From Janthinobacterium sp. TND4EL3 (GTDB taxonomy: Bacteria > Pseudomonadota > Gammaproteobacteria > Burkholderiales > Burkholderiaceae_D), in the NCBI RefSeq assembly GCF_900156175.1, contig NZ_FTMV01000009.1:203153-267152 (forward strand): DNA of 64,000 nucleotides. The letters run 5' to 3'. Under the pieces are notes generated by a model. It saw only the letters and a list, made by a program, of their open reading frames with translations. It was not told the origin of the DNA and made no database searches. This document shows positions 33,199 through 42,683 of this stretch, one piece after another (position 1 is the stretch's first letter; each line of letters opens with the position of its first letter). A program made the position numbers and the translations under genes.

Positions 33199-34860
33199 TC
33201 ACGCCGGCTGCGGTTTCGCCAGCCCCGGCATCGATAACAGCTTGCGCGGTGCGGCGGCCCTGGCGGTCGGCCGCGATATGGCGGCGCCGGCCGCCATATC
33301 GCGCACCAGCTGGAAGGAATCGACCAGCGTTGCCAGTTGCACGGCCTGCTGCTGCATGTCGGCCGCCGCGGCGGCAGCCTGTTCGACCAGGGCCGCATTT
33401 TGCTGCGTCACGTCATCCATCTGCGTGATGGCATGGTTGATCTGCTCGATGCCCTCGCTCTGCTCCTGGCTGGCGGCCGTGATGTCGGCCATGTAGCCCG
33501 CGACCTGGCGCACCGACTGTTCGATATCGCCCATCGTCTTGCCGGCGTCCTGCACCAGGCGGCTCCCCATGCTCACCTTGTCCACCGAGTCGCCGATCAG
33601 CACCTTGATTTCCTTGGCCGCCTGGGCCGAGCGGTGCGCCAGATTGCGCACCTCGGACGCCACCACGGCAAAGCCGCGCCCCTGTTCGCCGGCCCGCGCC
33701 GCCTCGACGGCTGCATTCAGGGCCAGGATATTCGTCTGGAAGGCGATGCCGTCGATCACGCCGATGATGTCGACGATCTTGCGCGAGCTGTCCTGGATCG
33801 TGCTCATGGTGGCGATCACCTGCGACATGGCTTGCTCGCCCTTGTGCGCCGTGTCGGAGGCGCTACTGACGAGGCGGTTCGCCTCGCGCGCATTGTCGGC
33901 ATTCTGCCTGACCGTGCCGGTCAGCTCTTCCATGGAAGACGCCGTCTCTTCCAGCGCGCTGGCCTGCGACTCCGTGCGCCGCGACAGGTTCGCATTGCCT
34001 GCGGCGATTTCTTCCGCGCCACGGCCCACCACGCCCGTCGATTCCTTGATTTGCCCGACCAGCAGCTTGACATTCGTCTGCAGCACGCGCAGCGCCTGGA
34101 CCACCGCCGTGAGCTCGTCGTTGCCGCTGGCGCTGATGTTGCCCGACAGGTCGCCCGCGCTCATGCGCTCGATATCGCTGCGCATGCGCTGCAGCGGCGC
34201 CACGGCCGCGCGTTGCAAGGTGTAACCGCCGGCCGCGCACGACACCACGCCGCACAAAGTACTGAACAGCATCGGCATGCCGGCGTGACCCGACGCCACG
34301 TAGGAAATGGCCGGCGCGGCGACGAACAGCAGCGCCAGCGAACCGAAGACGAGTCCCATCCTGGCGCGCAGCGACAGCTGCGCCATCGGGTTCAGGCGCC
34401 GCAGGGCCGAGCGGTGCACGGCCACGCCTTCGCGTACTTCGAGTGTCGTGCTGCCTTGCTTGATGGCCTGGTACGCGCGCTCGGCGGCGGCCACCTGTTC
34501 CCGGCTGGGTTTTACGCGGATCGAGGTATAGCCCACCATCTGACCGTTTTCCAGCATCGGCGCGGCATTCGCTTCCACCCAGTAGTAGTCGCCATTCTTG
34601 CAGCGGTTCTTGACCATGCCCGTCCACGCCTTGCCGCTCTTGATGGTGCGCCAGAAGTCGGCGAAGGCCTCGACCGGCATGTCCGGATGGCGCACGATGT
34701 TCTGCGGCGCGCCGATCAGCTCCTCGGCCGAAAAGCCGCTGATATCGATGAAATCCTGATTGACATAGGTGATATTGCCCTGCAGGTCAGTCTTCGATAC
34801 CACCGTCTGACCATCATGCAGCACATATTCCTTGTTCGTTACCGGCATATTTGTACGCAT
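33199..34860 (-). CDS. PAS-domain methyl-accepting chemotaxis protein, Aer-like (553 aa)
   Basis: Energy- or redox-type chemoreceptor. The N-terminal PAS domain (about 14-120, with [17 protein letters not shown] and [15 protein letters not shown]) has the form seen in Aer. One hydrophobic region follows at about 175-225 (two short segments), then HAMP and the signalling tip ([21 protein letters not shown], the standard MCP hairpin) and Gln/Glu methylation helices. ATG 34860 is preferred because GGGAGACA is 4 bases upstream; the 17 residues before it are not MCP-like. It faces the opposite way to the signalling genes that follow. No periplasmic ligand domain, so it should sense an internal signal; a flavin or heme cofactor cannot be confirmed. 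Confidence 0.93.
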   Translation of the reverse strand: MRTNMPVTNKEYVLHDGQTVVSKTDLQGNITYVNQDFIDISGFSAEELIGAPQNIVRHPDMPVEAFADFWRTIKSGKAWTGMVKNRCKNGDYYWVEANAAPMLENGQMVGYTSIRVKPSREQVAAAERAYQAIKQGSTTLEVREGVAVHRSALRRLNPMAQLSLRARMGLVFGSLALLFVAAPAISYVASGHAGMPMLFSTLCGVVSCAAGGYTLQRAAVAPLQRMRSDIERMSAGDLSGNISASGNDELTAVVQALRVLQTNVKLLVGQIKESTGVVGRGAEEIAAGNANLSRRTESQASALEETASSMEELTGTVRQNADNAREANRLVSSASDTAHKGEQAMSQVIATMSTIQDSSRKIVDIIGVIDGIAFQTNILALNAAVEAARAGEQGRGFAVVASEVRNLAHRSAQAAKEIKVLIGDSVDKVSMGSRLVQDAGKTMGDIEQSVRQVAGYMADITAASQEQSEGIEQINHAITQMDDVTQQNAALVEQAAAAAADMQQQAVQLATLVDSFQLVRDMAAGAAISRPTARAAAPRKLLSMPGLAKPQPA

Positions 34861-35085
34861 CTCTGTCTCCCTTATCCTACACAACCGAATGACGGCGCCA
34901 TCCGGAAACAAGCGCTCTTGCGCCCTGGCCTGAACAACACGACTAATTCCCGCTCAGATCCTGACAAGCAGCGAGAGGCGTCTTGCCAACAACTTGCCTC
35001 CATTCGCCAGCTTTTTGATTTGGATTGAATTCATTGTGCAACATGAATTAACCAATTACAACATTTAATTTAAAAATTTAAACGA

Positions 35086-35113
35086 ATTTGTCATTTTTGA
35101 AATGGTGACAAAT
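35086..35113. promoter_or_regulatory. Inverted repeat in the AT-rich gap
   Basis: ATTTGTCA (35086-35093) and TGACAAAT (35106-35113), perfect 8-bp arms 12 bp apart, within the 474-bp AT-rich gap 34861-35334 between the divergent chemoreceptor and diguanylate cyclase genes. Candidate operator; otherwise the gap from 34861 to 35080 shows nothing specific. Confidence 0.35.
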
Positions 35114-35196
35114 GGATAGATTCTCGTGATCGCACAGCGAAAACAAGCATGGTCAGGCAAGGCCGGACAAAAAAACGACAGTTGCGCCACAAACAC

Positions 35197-35223
35197 AAAT
35201 CATTAAAATCATTAAATTCATTG
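35197..35223. repeat. Three tandem 9-bp repeats
   Basis: AAATCATTA, AAATCATTA, AATTCATTG in direct tandem, just upstream of the predicted promoter at 35221-35248. The 9-bp period is off a helical turn; could be a curved-DNA or regulator-binding element. Confidence 0.45.
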
Positions 35224-35248
35224 CATTCTATTTTATTTGAGGTATGAT
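35221..35248 (+). promoter_or_regulatory. Candidate promoter for the c-di-GMP signalling genes
   Basis: TATGAT (35243-35248, 5/6 to consensus) with TTGCAT 16 bp upstream. An alternative -35, TTGACA at 35251, has only a poor -10 (TGCGAT) after it. Weak call. Confidence 0.35.
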
Positions 35249-35334
35249 GATTGACATGGGGAAATAAAAGGCGATGCGATGACAGCGCCACTTTCGCCAC
35301 TCGGGAAGTCCGCACCTATGCAGGGGAGATACGC

Positions 35335-36237
35335 ATGAACAAAGTCCTGGCCTTACGCCTGCTCGACGCCGCAGAAGACGCCGCCGTCATCATCGACGCC
35401 GCTTCACGCATCCACTATGCGAACGACGCCATGTATGCGCTGAGCGGCTACACACCGGGCAGCCTTGCGGGCCAGCAGCTCGAGGCGCTGCTGCCGGATT
35501 CCGTGCGCGAGCAGCACGGGGCGCAGATCGGCGCCTATCTGGCCGGCGAAAAGAAGTCCAGGGTACTGGGACACAAGCGCCATTTCGCCATTCGCCACCA
35601 CGACGGCTCCATGCTGCCCATCGTGCTCAAGGCCATGGACCTCGGCAAGCTCGGCGACGACAACTACATGGGCGCCTTTTTCATCGACCAGCGCCGCGAG
35701 CGCGCCATCGAACAGCAGAATGCGGCCCGCTGGCAGCAGCTGCAGCGCATCGCCCTGAGCGACCCGCTGACCCACCTGCCCAACCGCCGCGCCTTCGAGG
35801 TCGAGGCCGTGCGTTCAGCCGCGCGGGCCAGGCGCGCTGGCAGCCCCCTGGCCATCGGCATCGCCGACATCGATTTCTTCAAGCACGTCAACGACCAGCA
35901 TGGCCATGCCGCCGGCGACGCCGTCCTGCAAGCCGTCGCCGCCGTGTTCCAGTTCCAGGCGCGGGCCTCGGATGTCGTCGCCCGCGTGGGCGGCGAGGAA
36001 TTCGGCTTCCTGTTCCCGCATACGGACATGGCCATGGCCTGCCAGGTAGCCGAGCGCATACGCTGCGCCGTGGAAGAGACGCGTTTCGAGTTCGGCAAGC
36101 TGTATATTCCTGTGACGATCAGCATCGGCCTGGCGCCGCTGCCCGACAACGGCGACTGGAAGGCGGGCTTCATGCACGCCGACGCCGCGCTCTACCAGGC
36201 CAAGAACAATGGCCGCAACCGCATCGAGCAAGCCTGA
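35335..36237 (+). CDS. PAS-GGEEF diguanylate cyclase (300 aa)
   Basis: Makes cyclic di-GMP from two GTP. PAS domain at about 8-120 (SRIHYANDAMYALSGYT), then the GGDEF domain with the active-site GGEEF at 219-223, substrate-binding DPLTHLPNRRAFE and metal Asp in IADIDFFKHVND. An RxxD product-inhibition site (RASD, 210-213) lies exactly 5 residues before GGEEF, so feedback control should work. No membrane segment. ATG 35335 follows AGGGGAGA. First of five same-strand signalling genes. Confidence 0.95.
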   Translation: MNKVLALRLLDAAEDAAVIIDAASRIHYANDAMYALSGYTPGSLAGQQLEALLPDSVREQHGAQIGAYLAGEKKSRVLGHKRHFAIRHHDGSMLPIVLKAMDLGKLGDDNYMGAFFIDQRRERAIEQQNAARWQQLQRIALSDPLTHLPNRRAFEVEAVRSAARARRAGSPLAIGIADIDFFKHVNDQHGHAAGDAVLQAVAAVFQFQARASDVVARVGGEEFGFLFPHTDMAMACQVAERIRCAVEETRFEFGKLYIPVTISIGLAPLPDNGDWKAGFMHADAALYQAKNNGRNRIEQA

Positions 36238-36304
36238 GTAAGCCTGAGTAAGCAGCCATATCCGCCGTTTCATTCACCACGCAGCACCTGACAGGAGCAA
36301 GCAC

Positions 36305-36808
36305 ATGGAAACCACCACGACACATGCCGCAGCGGCGAGCCAGCTGGCGCAAGCGGACGCCCGGGAATTGCTGGTCTTCGGACTCGGCAAGGAGGAATAC
36401 GCGATCGACATCGGCCTGGTGCAGGAAATCCGCGGCTACGGCGCGGTCACCCGCATCGCCAGCGCCCCCGCCTTCCTCAAGGGCTTCATCCACCTGCGCG
36501 GCAGCATCGTGCCGCTGGTCGACCTGCGCATTTCGCTGGGCCAGGCCGAACCCGCCTACGACGCCTCGACCGTCGTCATCATCCTGATCTTCGCGCAGGG
36601 CGCCACCGGCATCGTGGTCGACCGCGTGGCCGACGTGGTGCAGCTGGCGCCAGCGCAGATCAAGCCGCCGCCGCAGCTGCACGGCTCGGCGATGGCCGGT
36701 CACGTGACGGCCATCGGCACCCTGGACGAGCGCATGCTGATCGTGCTCGACATGGACAGCCTGCTATCGGGCATGGGCATGCACGCCGGCGGAAAACTGG
36801 CGGCCTGA
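36305..36808 (+). CDS. cheW: CheW-type coupling protein (167 aa)
   Basis: Links chemoreceptors to a CheA kinase. A single CheW fold with the usual ELLVFGLGKEEYAIDIGLV opening, GFIHLRGSIVPLVDLR strand pair and VDRVADVVQL. ATG 36305 has CAGGAG 7 bases before it. No CheA, CheR or CheB is present in the window, so it must serve a kinase encoded elsewhere or be an adaptor for the nearby receptor at 33199-34860. Confidence 0.93.
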   Translation: METTTTHAAAASQLAQADARELLVFGLGKEEYAIDIGLVQEIRGYGAVTRIASAPAFLKGFIHLRGSIVPLVDLRISLGQAEPAYDASTVVIILIFAQGATGIVVDRVADVVQLAPAQIKPPPQLHGSAMAGHVTAIGTLDERMLIVLDMDSLLSGMGMHAGGKLAA

Positions 36809-36858
36809 GACAGCCGCCAGCCCCGCCCACCATACGAACCCGCCCCGCCGGAGACACC

Positions 36859-37917
36859 ATGAGCATCCTGATCGTCGATGACAACGACACCAACCTGCAC
36901 CTGCTTTCGACCCTTGCGCGCAAGGCCAGCGCCAGCGAGCCGGTCTGCATGAGCGATCCCATCGACGCCCTGTACTGGTGCGAATCGCATGTGCCGGACC
37001 TGGTCTTGCTCGATTACCGCATGCCTAGCCTGTCCGGCAATGAATTTCTCGGCATTTTCCGCAAGATGCAGCACATGGCCGACATTCCGATCATCATGGT
37101 GACCACCGAAAACGACCGTGCCGTGCGCAACCAGGCCTTTTCGCTGGGCGTGACCGAGTTTCTCACCAAGCCCGTCGACACCATCGAATTCAGTTTGCGC
37201 GTACGCAACCTGCTGGCCCTGCGCACGGCCCAAACCATGCTGGCCGACCGCGCCAAGCTGCTCGAGCACGAGGTGCGCCAGGCCATCGCCGACGTCACGG
37301 CGCGCGAAATGGAGCTGGTCACGCGCCTGGCGCGGGCGGCCGAATTCCGCGACCCTGAAACAGGCGGCCACATCATGCGCATGGCCCGCTATTCCGCACT
37401 GATCGCCAGCAACCTGGGACTGGCGCCGGAATGGCAGGACATGCTGCTCAAGGCGGCGCCCATGCACGACGTGGGCAAGCTGGCCACGCCCGACCACATC
37501 CTGCTCAAGCCGGGCCGGCTGGACCCCGATGAAATGGCCATCATGCGCCAGCACGCGGAAATCGGCGGCCAGATCCTGGCCGGCAGCGATTCACCGCTGA
37601 TCCGCCTGGCCGAGGAAATCGCCAGCGGCCACCACGAGAAATACGACGGCAGCGGCTATCCGCGCGGCCTGGCGGGCGAGCAGATACCTTTGTCGGCGCG
37701 CATCGTGGCCGTGGCCGACGTCTTCGATGCGCTCAGTTCGGAGCGCCCCTACAAGCCGGCCTGGCCTTTGGAGCAGGCGCGCCTGTTCCTGCAACAGAAC
37801 AAGGGCAGCCACTTCTGCCCAAGCTGCATCGACGCCTTCCTGGGCGCCTGGGACGAGGTGCTGGCCATCCGCGACAGCCTGCCCGATCCCGTCCACCCCC
37901 ACGCCCACCCACTCTAA
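36859..37917 (+). CDS. REC-HD-GYP response regulator, c-di-GMP phosphodiesterase (352 aa)
   Basis: Predicted to break down cyclic di-GMP under phosphorylation control. Receiver domain 1-120 with phospho-acceptor Asp52 (LLDYRMPS) and switch Lys104 (TKPVD); a linker helix; then HD-GYP with HD at 203-204 (MHDVGK) and GYP at 266-268 (HHEKYDGSGYP). Metal ligands of the family appear present. ATG 36859 follows CCGGAGA. It lies 50 bp after cheW and 14 bp before the FIST gene. The opposite activity to the cyclase two genes upstream. Confidence 0.95.
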   Translation: MSILIVDDNDTNLHLLSTLARKASASEPVCMSDPIDALYWCESHVPDLVLLDYRMPSLSGNEFLGIFRKMQHMADIPIIMVTTENDRAVRNQAFSLGVTEFLTKPVDTIEFSLRVRNLLALRTAQTMLADRAKLLEHEVRQAIADVTAREMELVTRLARAAEFRDPETGGHIMRMARYSALIASNLGLAPEWQDMLLKAAPMHDVGKLATPDHILLKPGRLDPDEMAIMRQHAEIGGQILAGSDSPLIRLAEEIASGHHEKYDGSGYPRGLAGEQIPLSARIVAVADVFDALSSERPYKPAWPLEQARLFLQQNKGSHFCPSCIDAFLGAWDEVLAIRDSLPDPVHPHAHPL

Positions 37918-37931
37918 GCGAGGAGCCTGCC

Positions 37932-39077
37932 ATGCGCTTGCAACAACTGATCCTGAACAACCATGCCGACTTCGACGCGGCCCTGGCGCCACTGGCGCTG
38001 ATGCAGCCGCATCTGGTGCTGGTCTTCGGCGCCTGCGCCTACTTTGCCGCGTCCGACCTGACGGAGGCGCTGCGCCGCCAGCTTCCCGGGGCCGTCATCG
38101 CCGGCTGCTCCACGGCTGGTGAAATCGCCGGCAAGCGCGTCTACGACGACAGCTGCGTCATCACCGCCATCCGCTTTGCCCACACCACGGTGGCCATCGC
38201 CGACGCCATCATCTGCGACATGGCCGATTCGCACGATACGGGCCAGCGCCTGGCGCAGGCGCTGCCGCAGGAGGGCCTGGCGGCCGTCTTCATGCTGGGC
38301 ACGGGCGTGGCCATCAACGGCAGCGCCCTCATCGCCGGGCTGCAGGCCAGCCTGCCGCCCGGCGTGACGGTTTCCGGCGGGCTGGCGGCCGACGGCGGCG
38401 CCTTCCGCCAGACGTGGACCCTGGGTCCGCGCGGCGCGGCCGACAATACCGTCGTTGCCGTCGGCCTGTACGGCGAGCGCATCCGCCTCGGCTACGGCAG
38501 CCATGCGGGCTGGGAAGCGTTCGGCCCCGCGCGCAAGGTGACGCGCTGCGTCGGCAACGTGCTGTATGGCCTCGATGGCGCGCGCGCGCTCGACATCTAC
38601 AAGCTGTACCTGGGCGACTATGCGCGCGACCTGCCCGGCTCGGGCCTGCTGTTCCCCTTTGAAATGCTGTCGGCCGCGCATGAGAAAAGCAATGTCTTCC
38701 GCACCATCCTGGCCGTCGACGAGGAACAGGGTTCGCTGACCCTGGCCGGCGACATCCTCGCCGACGGCTACCTGAAACTGATGCATTCGAGCACCAACAA
38801 GCTGATCGACGGGGCGGAAACGGCGGCGCGCGGCGTCGTGCCGCAGCCCGACGCCGTGGGCGAGCAACTGGCACTGCTGGTCAGCTGCGTGGGGCGCAAG
38901 CTGGTCATGGGCGACCGGGTCGACGAGGAGGTCGAAGCCGTGGCCGACCTGCTGGGCGGCGGCGCGAGCTGCATCGCCGGGTTTTACTCGAACGGCGAAA
39001 TCGGCATCGCCCAGCCGCAGGGCGCGTGCCAGCTGCATAACCAGACGATGACCGTGACCGTACTGAGCGAAACATGA
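37932..39077 (+). CDS. FIST domain sensor protein (381 aa)
   Basis: FIST N and C domains, a predicted intracellular ligand-sensing module of signalling proteins. Recognisable elements: GAVIAGCSTAGEIAG near residue 60, MLGTGVAINGSALIAGL, TVSGGLAADGGAF, and C-terminal SCVGRKLVMG and GFYSNGEIG. No membrane segment. ATG 37932 has CGAGGAG 6 bases upstream. The stop overlaps the start of the hybrid kinase by 4 bp (ATGA), so this sensor is probably a dedicated partner of that kinase. Ligand unknown. Confidence 0.9.
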   Translation: MRLQQLILNNHADFDAALAPLALMQPHLVLVFGACAYFAASDLTEALRRQLPGAVIAGCSTAGEIAGKRVYDDSCVITAIRFAHTTVAIADAIICDMADSHDTGQRLAQALPQEGLAAVFMLGTGVAINGSALIAGLQASLPPGVTVSGGLAADGGAFRQTWTLGPRGAADNTVVAVGLYGERIRLGYGSHAGWEAFGPARKVTRCVGNVLYGLDGARALDIYKLYLGDYARDLPGSGLLFPFEMLSAAHEKSNVFRTILAVDEEQGSLTLAGDILADGYLKLMHSSTNKLIDGAETAARGVVPQPDAVGEQLALLVSCVGRKLVMGDRVDEEVEAVADLLGGGASCIAGFYSNGEIGIAQPQGACQLHNQTMTVTVLSET

Positions 39078-42000
39078 ACCGCACCCTCGCACGCCAACTG
39101 AACCGGGTCTGTAACATCGACTCGGAAAGCGCCCGCGATGCCCTGCTGGCGCAGGCACAGGCACTGAGCGGGCAAGCCGGCACGCCGCCCGAATTGGCCG
39201 GTTTCCTGGCCGGCCTGCCGGCCCTGCTGCAGCGCATCGACAGCGCCTACGACCAGTCGGAGCGCGACCTGGACCTGCGTTCGCGCAGCCTGGAGCTCAG
39301 TTCCACGGAACTGAGCCTGACCAACGACCTGCTGCGCACGGAACTGGCCAGCCGCAACCGCGTCCTGCAATCGCTGCGCGTGGCGGCCGTACGCCTGCTC
39401 GACAACAACGATTCCGGCCTGCACCTGCCGCAGGAAGGCGATATCGAGGGCCTGTCGGTGTTGCTGGCCGACCTGGTGGCGCAGCAGGAGCTGCGCCGCA
39501 TCGAATTGCTGAACCAGCGCTTTGCGATGGATCAACATGCCATTGTCAGCATTACCGACACGGCCGGCGTCATCATCTACGTCAACGACAAGTTTTGCGC
39601 CATCAGCGGCTACGCGCGCGAAGAACTGATCGGCAAGACGCACCGCCTGATCAATTCGCGCTCGCACCCGGACGCCTTTTTCGCGCAGATGTGGCAAACC
39701 ATCACCACGGGCCAGGTGTGGCATGGCGAAATCTGCAACCATGCCAAGAACGGCGGGCAATACTGGGTCGACGCCACCATCGTGCCCTTCCTCGACGCGG
39801 CCGGCAAGCCCTATCAGTACATCGCCATCCGCACGGAAATCAGCGAAAGCAAGCGCATGGCCGAAACCATCGCGAAAAGCGAGCGCGAATACCGCAATGT
39901 CGTCAACAGCCTCAATGAAGTGGTCTTCCGCACGGACCTGCAGGGCGTGTGGACCTTCCTCAACCCGGCCTGGCACGCCATCACCGGTTTTGCCATCGCC
40001 GACAGCCTGGGCCGGAACGTGCTGCACTTTATCGACGCGCGCGACCGCGAGCGCGTCGCCGACGGCCTGTCCCAGCTGATGGGACGCCAGGTGGACAGCA
40101 TGCGCCACGAAGCGCGCTACATCACCCGCGACGGCAACGTGCGCTGGATCGACGTGTGCGCGCGCGCCGAACACGACGGCCAGGGGCGGCTGGCAGGCAT
40201 TACCGGCAGCCTCACCGACATCACGGAGCGCCGCCTGGCGGCGCGCGAGCTGCGCCACAACCTCAATTTCGTCGATGCGCTGATCGAAACCATTCCTATC
40301 CCCCTGTACCTGAAGGACGTGCAGGGCCGCTACCTGCGCGCCAACCGCGCCTTCTGCGCCTTCTTCCAGCTCCCCCAGTCGGACATCCTGGGCCTGACGG
40401 CGGCCGACCTCCTGCCGCCGCAGGAGGCGCAGCAGGTGGCGCGGCAGGATGTGCGCCTGATGCTCGACAAGGGAAGCCAGACATATGAAGACCGGCTGAC
40501 CATCGGCGGGCGGCAGGTCGATGTGCTGTTCAGCAAGGCGACCCTGCTGAAGTCCGACGGCGGCTTGAGCGGCCTGGTGGGCACCCTGGTCGACATTTCC
40601 AGCCAAAAAGCGGCCGAACGGGCCCTGCTGCTGGCCAAGGAAGTGGCCGAATCGGCCAGCCGCTCGAAGAGCGAGTTCCTGGCCAACATGAGCCATGAAA
40701 TCCGCACGCCGATGAACGGCATCCTCGGCATGACGGACCTGGTGCTCGACTCCCAGCTCGATGCCCACCAGCGCAAGTACCTGGAAATCGTCAAGGCCTC
40801 GGCCGACGCGCTGCTGTGCATCATCAATGACATCCTCGACTTCTCGAAGATCGAGGCGGGCATGCTGACGCTGGAAAGCATCCCCTTCGACCTGCGCCAG
40901 CTGATGCAGGAAACCATGCGCGCGCACGCCATGCGGGCGCAGGCCAGCGGCCTGGAACTGGTGCTCGACCTCGATCCGGCGCTGCCGCAGACCGTGCTCG
41001 GCGACCCTGGCCGCCTGCGCCAGGTGCTGACCAACCTGACGGGCAACGCCATCAAGTTCACGCCGCGCGGCGAGGTCATCGTCAGCGCCCGGCTGCGCGC
41101 CAGCGGGGACGGCATGGCGCAGCTGCAACTGGACGTGCGCGACACCGGCATCGGCATCGCCGCCGACATGCAGGAAGCCGTCTTCGACGCCTTCCAGCAG
41201 GAAGACGGCTCGACCACGCGGCGCTTCGGCGGCACGGGACTGGGCCTGTCGATCACGCGGCGCCTGGTGACGATGATGAAAGGCGAGATCAGCCTGTCGA
41301 GCGAACTGGGCAAGGGAAGCACCTTCAGCGTGGACCTGTCCCTGCCCGTCAGCGACAACCGCCTGCCCCTGCCGCCGCCCGGCGCCTCGCTGGCGGGACG
41401 CAGCATCACGCTGGTCGACGACAATCCCAGCAGCCTGACCATCCTGCGCAGGATCTTCGAGCACTGCGGCGCCAGCGTTACCGCCTGCGAGTCCGGCGAG
41501 GCGGCGCTGGACGCCTGCCGCACCAGCCTGCCGACGGACTGCATCATCATGGACTTTGCCATGCCCGGCATGAACGGCTTCGACACGGCCACGGCGCTGG
41601 CCGCCCTGCCCCACTGGAGCCAGGTGCCCATCGTCATGCTGTCATCGAGCGGCAGCCTGGGCGACGCGGCGCGCTGCCGTGAACTGGGCATTCAGGGCTA
41701 TCTGCTCAAGCCGGCCAGCCCGGAGGAATTGCTGAGCGTCACCCTGAGCGTGCTGGGCACCTGCCGCGGCGAGCCCAGCGCCGCTCCCGTGGTCACGCGC
41801 CACGCCATCCGCGAAAGCATGCCCGGCCTGGACATCCTGCTGGTCGAGGACAATGCCATGAACCGCGAACTGGCCACCGTGCTGCTGACGAATGCCGGAC
41901 ACAAGGTCACGCATGCTGCACATGGCCGCGAAGCGCTCGAACACCATGCGGCAGGCCACTTCGACCTGATCCTGATGGACTTGCAGATGCCGGAAATGGG

Positions 42001-42622
42001 CGGTTTCGAAGCCACCGCGCAAATTCGCCAGCGCGAAGCGCAGGGCATGCCGAAAAGCGTCATCATCGCCATGACGGCCAGCGCCTTCGAAGGCGACCGC
42101 GAACGCTGCATCGACGGCGGCATGGATGACTACCTGTCCAAGCCCTTCCGCACGGCGGCGTTCCAGAGCCTGATCCAGCAGCATGTGTTGCAAATTGGCA
42201 AACACATGCCGCCGCCCGCCACGGCGCCCGAGGCGGCGCCGGCGCTGGCCGACGGCGCCCCCCGCTTCGACTATGCCGCCGCGCTGGCCGGCGCCGATGC
42301 CGACGTGATCGCCATCATCGGCGCTTCCTTCCTGGACGGCTTGCCGGCGCAACTGGCCGCCCTGCGCGCGGCCCTGCAGGCGGACGACCGGCCCACCGTC
42401 AGCCGGCAGGCGCATACGCTGGCCGGCTTGCTGGGCAATTTCCATGCGGCGCCCGCCGTCGCCATCGCCACGGCCATCGAAAGCGAAGCGGCCGCCGCCG
42501 GGCCGGCGGCGCTGCTGGCGCGCCTCGATGCGCTGGAAGTCCAGTTGCGCCTGTTTGTCGAGGAAGCGGGCGCGGGGATAGGTGGGACGGAGAGCATGCT
42601 GCACGCATCCGGGCAAACTTGA
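39074..42622 (+). CDS. Hybrid sensor histidine kinase with three PAS, two REC and Hpt domains (1182 aa)
   Basis: Cytoplasmic multi-step phosphorelay protein. Order: N-terminal coiled-coil-like region (to about 140), PAS1 (about 150-265), PAS2 (about 275-390), PAS3 (about 395-515), HisKA with phospho-His about 541 (NMSHEIRTPMNG), HATPase (NAIKFTPRGE, DTGIGIA, GGTGLGLSI), REC1 (IIMDFAMPGMNG), REC2 (LILMDLQMPEMGG) and Hpt (RQAHTLAGLLGNF). No transmembrane segment, so the signal is internal or delivered by the coupled FIST protein. All phosphotransfer residues look intact. The stop codon lies inside an FNR-like box that serves the next gene. Confidence 0.95.
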   Translation: MNRTLARQLNRVCNIDSESARDALLAQAQALSGQAGTPPELAGFLAGLPALLQRIDSAYDQSERDLDLRSRSLELSSTELSLTNDLLRTELASRNRVLQSLRVAAVRLLDNNDSGLHLPQEGDIEGLSVLLADLVAQQELRRIELLNQRFAMDQHAIVSITDTAGVIIYVNDKFCAISGYAREELIGKTHRLINSRSHPDAFFAQMWQTITTGQVWHGEICNHAKNGGQYWVDATIVPFLDAAGKPYQYIAIRTEISESKRMAETIAKSEREYRNVVNSLNEVVFRTDLQGVWTFLNPAWHAITGFAIADSLGRNVLHFIDARDRERVADGLSQLMGRQVDSMRHEARYITRDGNVRWIDVCARAEHDGQGRLAGITGSLTDITERRLAARELRHNLNFVDALIETIPIPLYLKDVQGRYLRANRAFCAFFQLPQSDILGLTAADLLPPQEAQQVARQDVRLMLDKGSQTYEDRLTIGGRQVDVLFSKATLLKSDGGLSGLVGTLVDISSQKAAERALLLAKEVAESASRSKSEFLANMSHEIRTPMNGILGMTDLVLDSQLDAHQRKYLEIVKASADALLCIINDILDFSKIEAGMLTLESIPFDLRQLMQETMRAHAMRAQASGLELVLDLDPALPQTVLGDPGRLRQVLTNLTGNAIKFTPRGEVIVSARLRASGDGMAQLQLDVRDTGIGIAADMQEAVFDAFQQEDGSTTRRFGGTGLGLSITRRLVTMMKGEISLSSELGKGSTFSVDLSLPVSDNRLPLPPPGASLAGRSITLVDDNPSSLTILRRIFEHCGASVTACESGEAALDACRTSLPTDCIIMDFAMPGMNGFDTATALAALPHWSQVPIVMLSSSGSLGDAARCRELGIQGYLLKPASPEELLSVTLSVLGTCRGEPSAAPVVTRHAIRESMPGLDILLVEDNAMNRELATVLLTNAGHKVTHAAHGREALEHHAAGHFDLILMDLQMPEMGGFEATAQIRQREAQGMPKSVIIAMTASAFEGDRERCIDGGMDDYLSKPFRTAAFQSLIQQHVLQIGKHMPPPATAPEAAPALADGAPRFDYAAALAGADADVIAIIGASFLDGLPAQLAALRAALQADDRPTVSRQAHTLAGLLGNFHAAPAVAIATAIESEAAAAGPAALLARLDALEVQLRLFVEEAGAGIGGTESMLHASGQT

Positions 42623-42660
42623 TGTAGATCATAATTTTTTGAACAAGCTCTTGCTATCCT
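42619..42660 (+). promoter_or_regulatory. FNR/ANR box and -10 for phaC-usp
   Basis: TTGAT-GTAG-ATCAT (42619-42632) matches the FNR/ANR consensus TTGAT-N4-ATCAA at 9 of 10 positions. A TATCCT -10 lies at 42655-42660, so a transcript starting near 42667 would put the box centre at -41.5, the standard class II activator position. Implies low-oxygen induction. Binding is inferred. Confidence 0.7.
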
Positions 42661-42683
42661 GTAAAAAAATAGCCGGAGTCCCT

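Noticed and set aside
35197..35223. Short tandem repeats as a CRISPR array
   Set aside because: The units are 9 bp with no spacers; no other regular repeats are present in the window.
36238..36304. Direct repeat GAGTAAGCCT at the cyclase stop codon
   Set aside because: Two short copies spanning the stop look like simple slippage and have no evident role.
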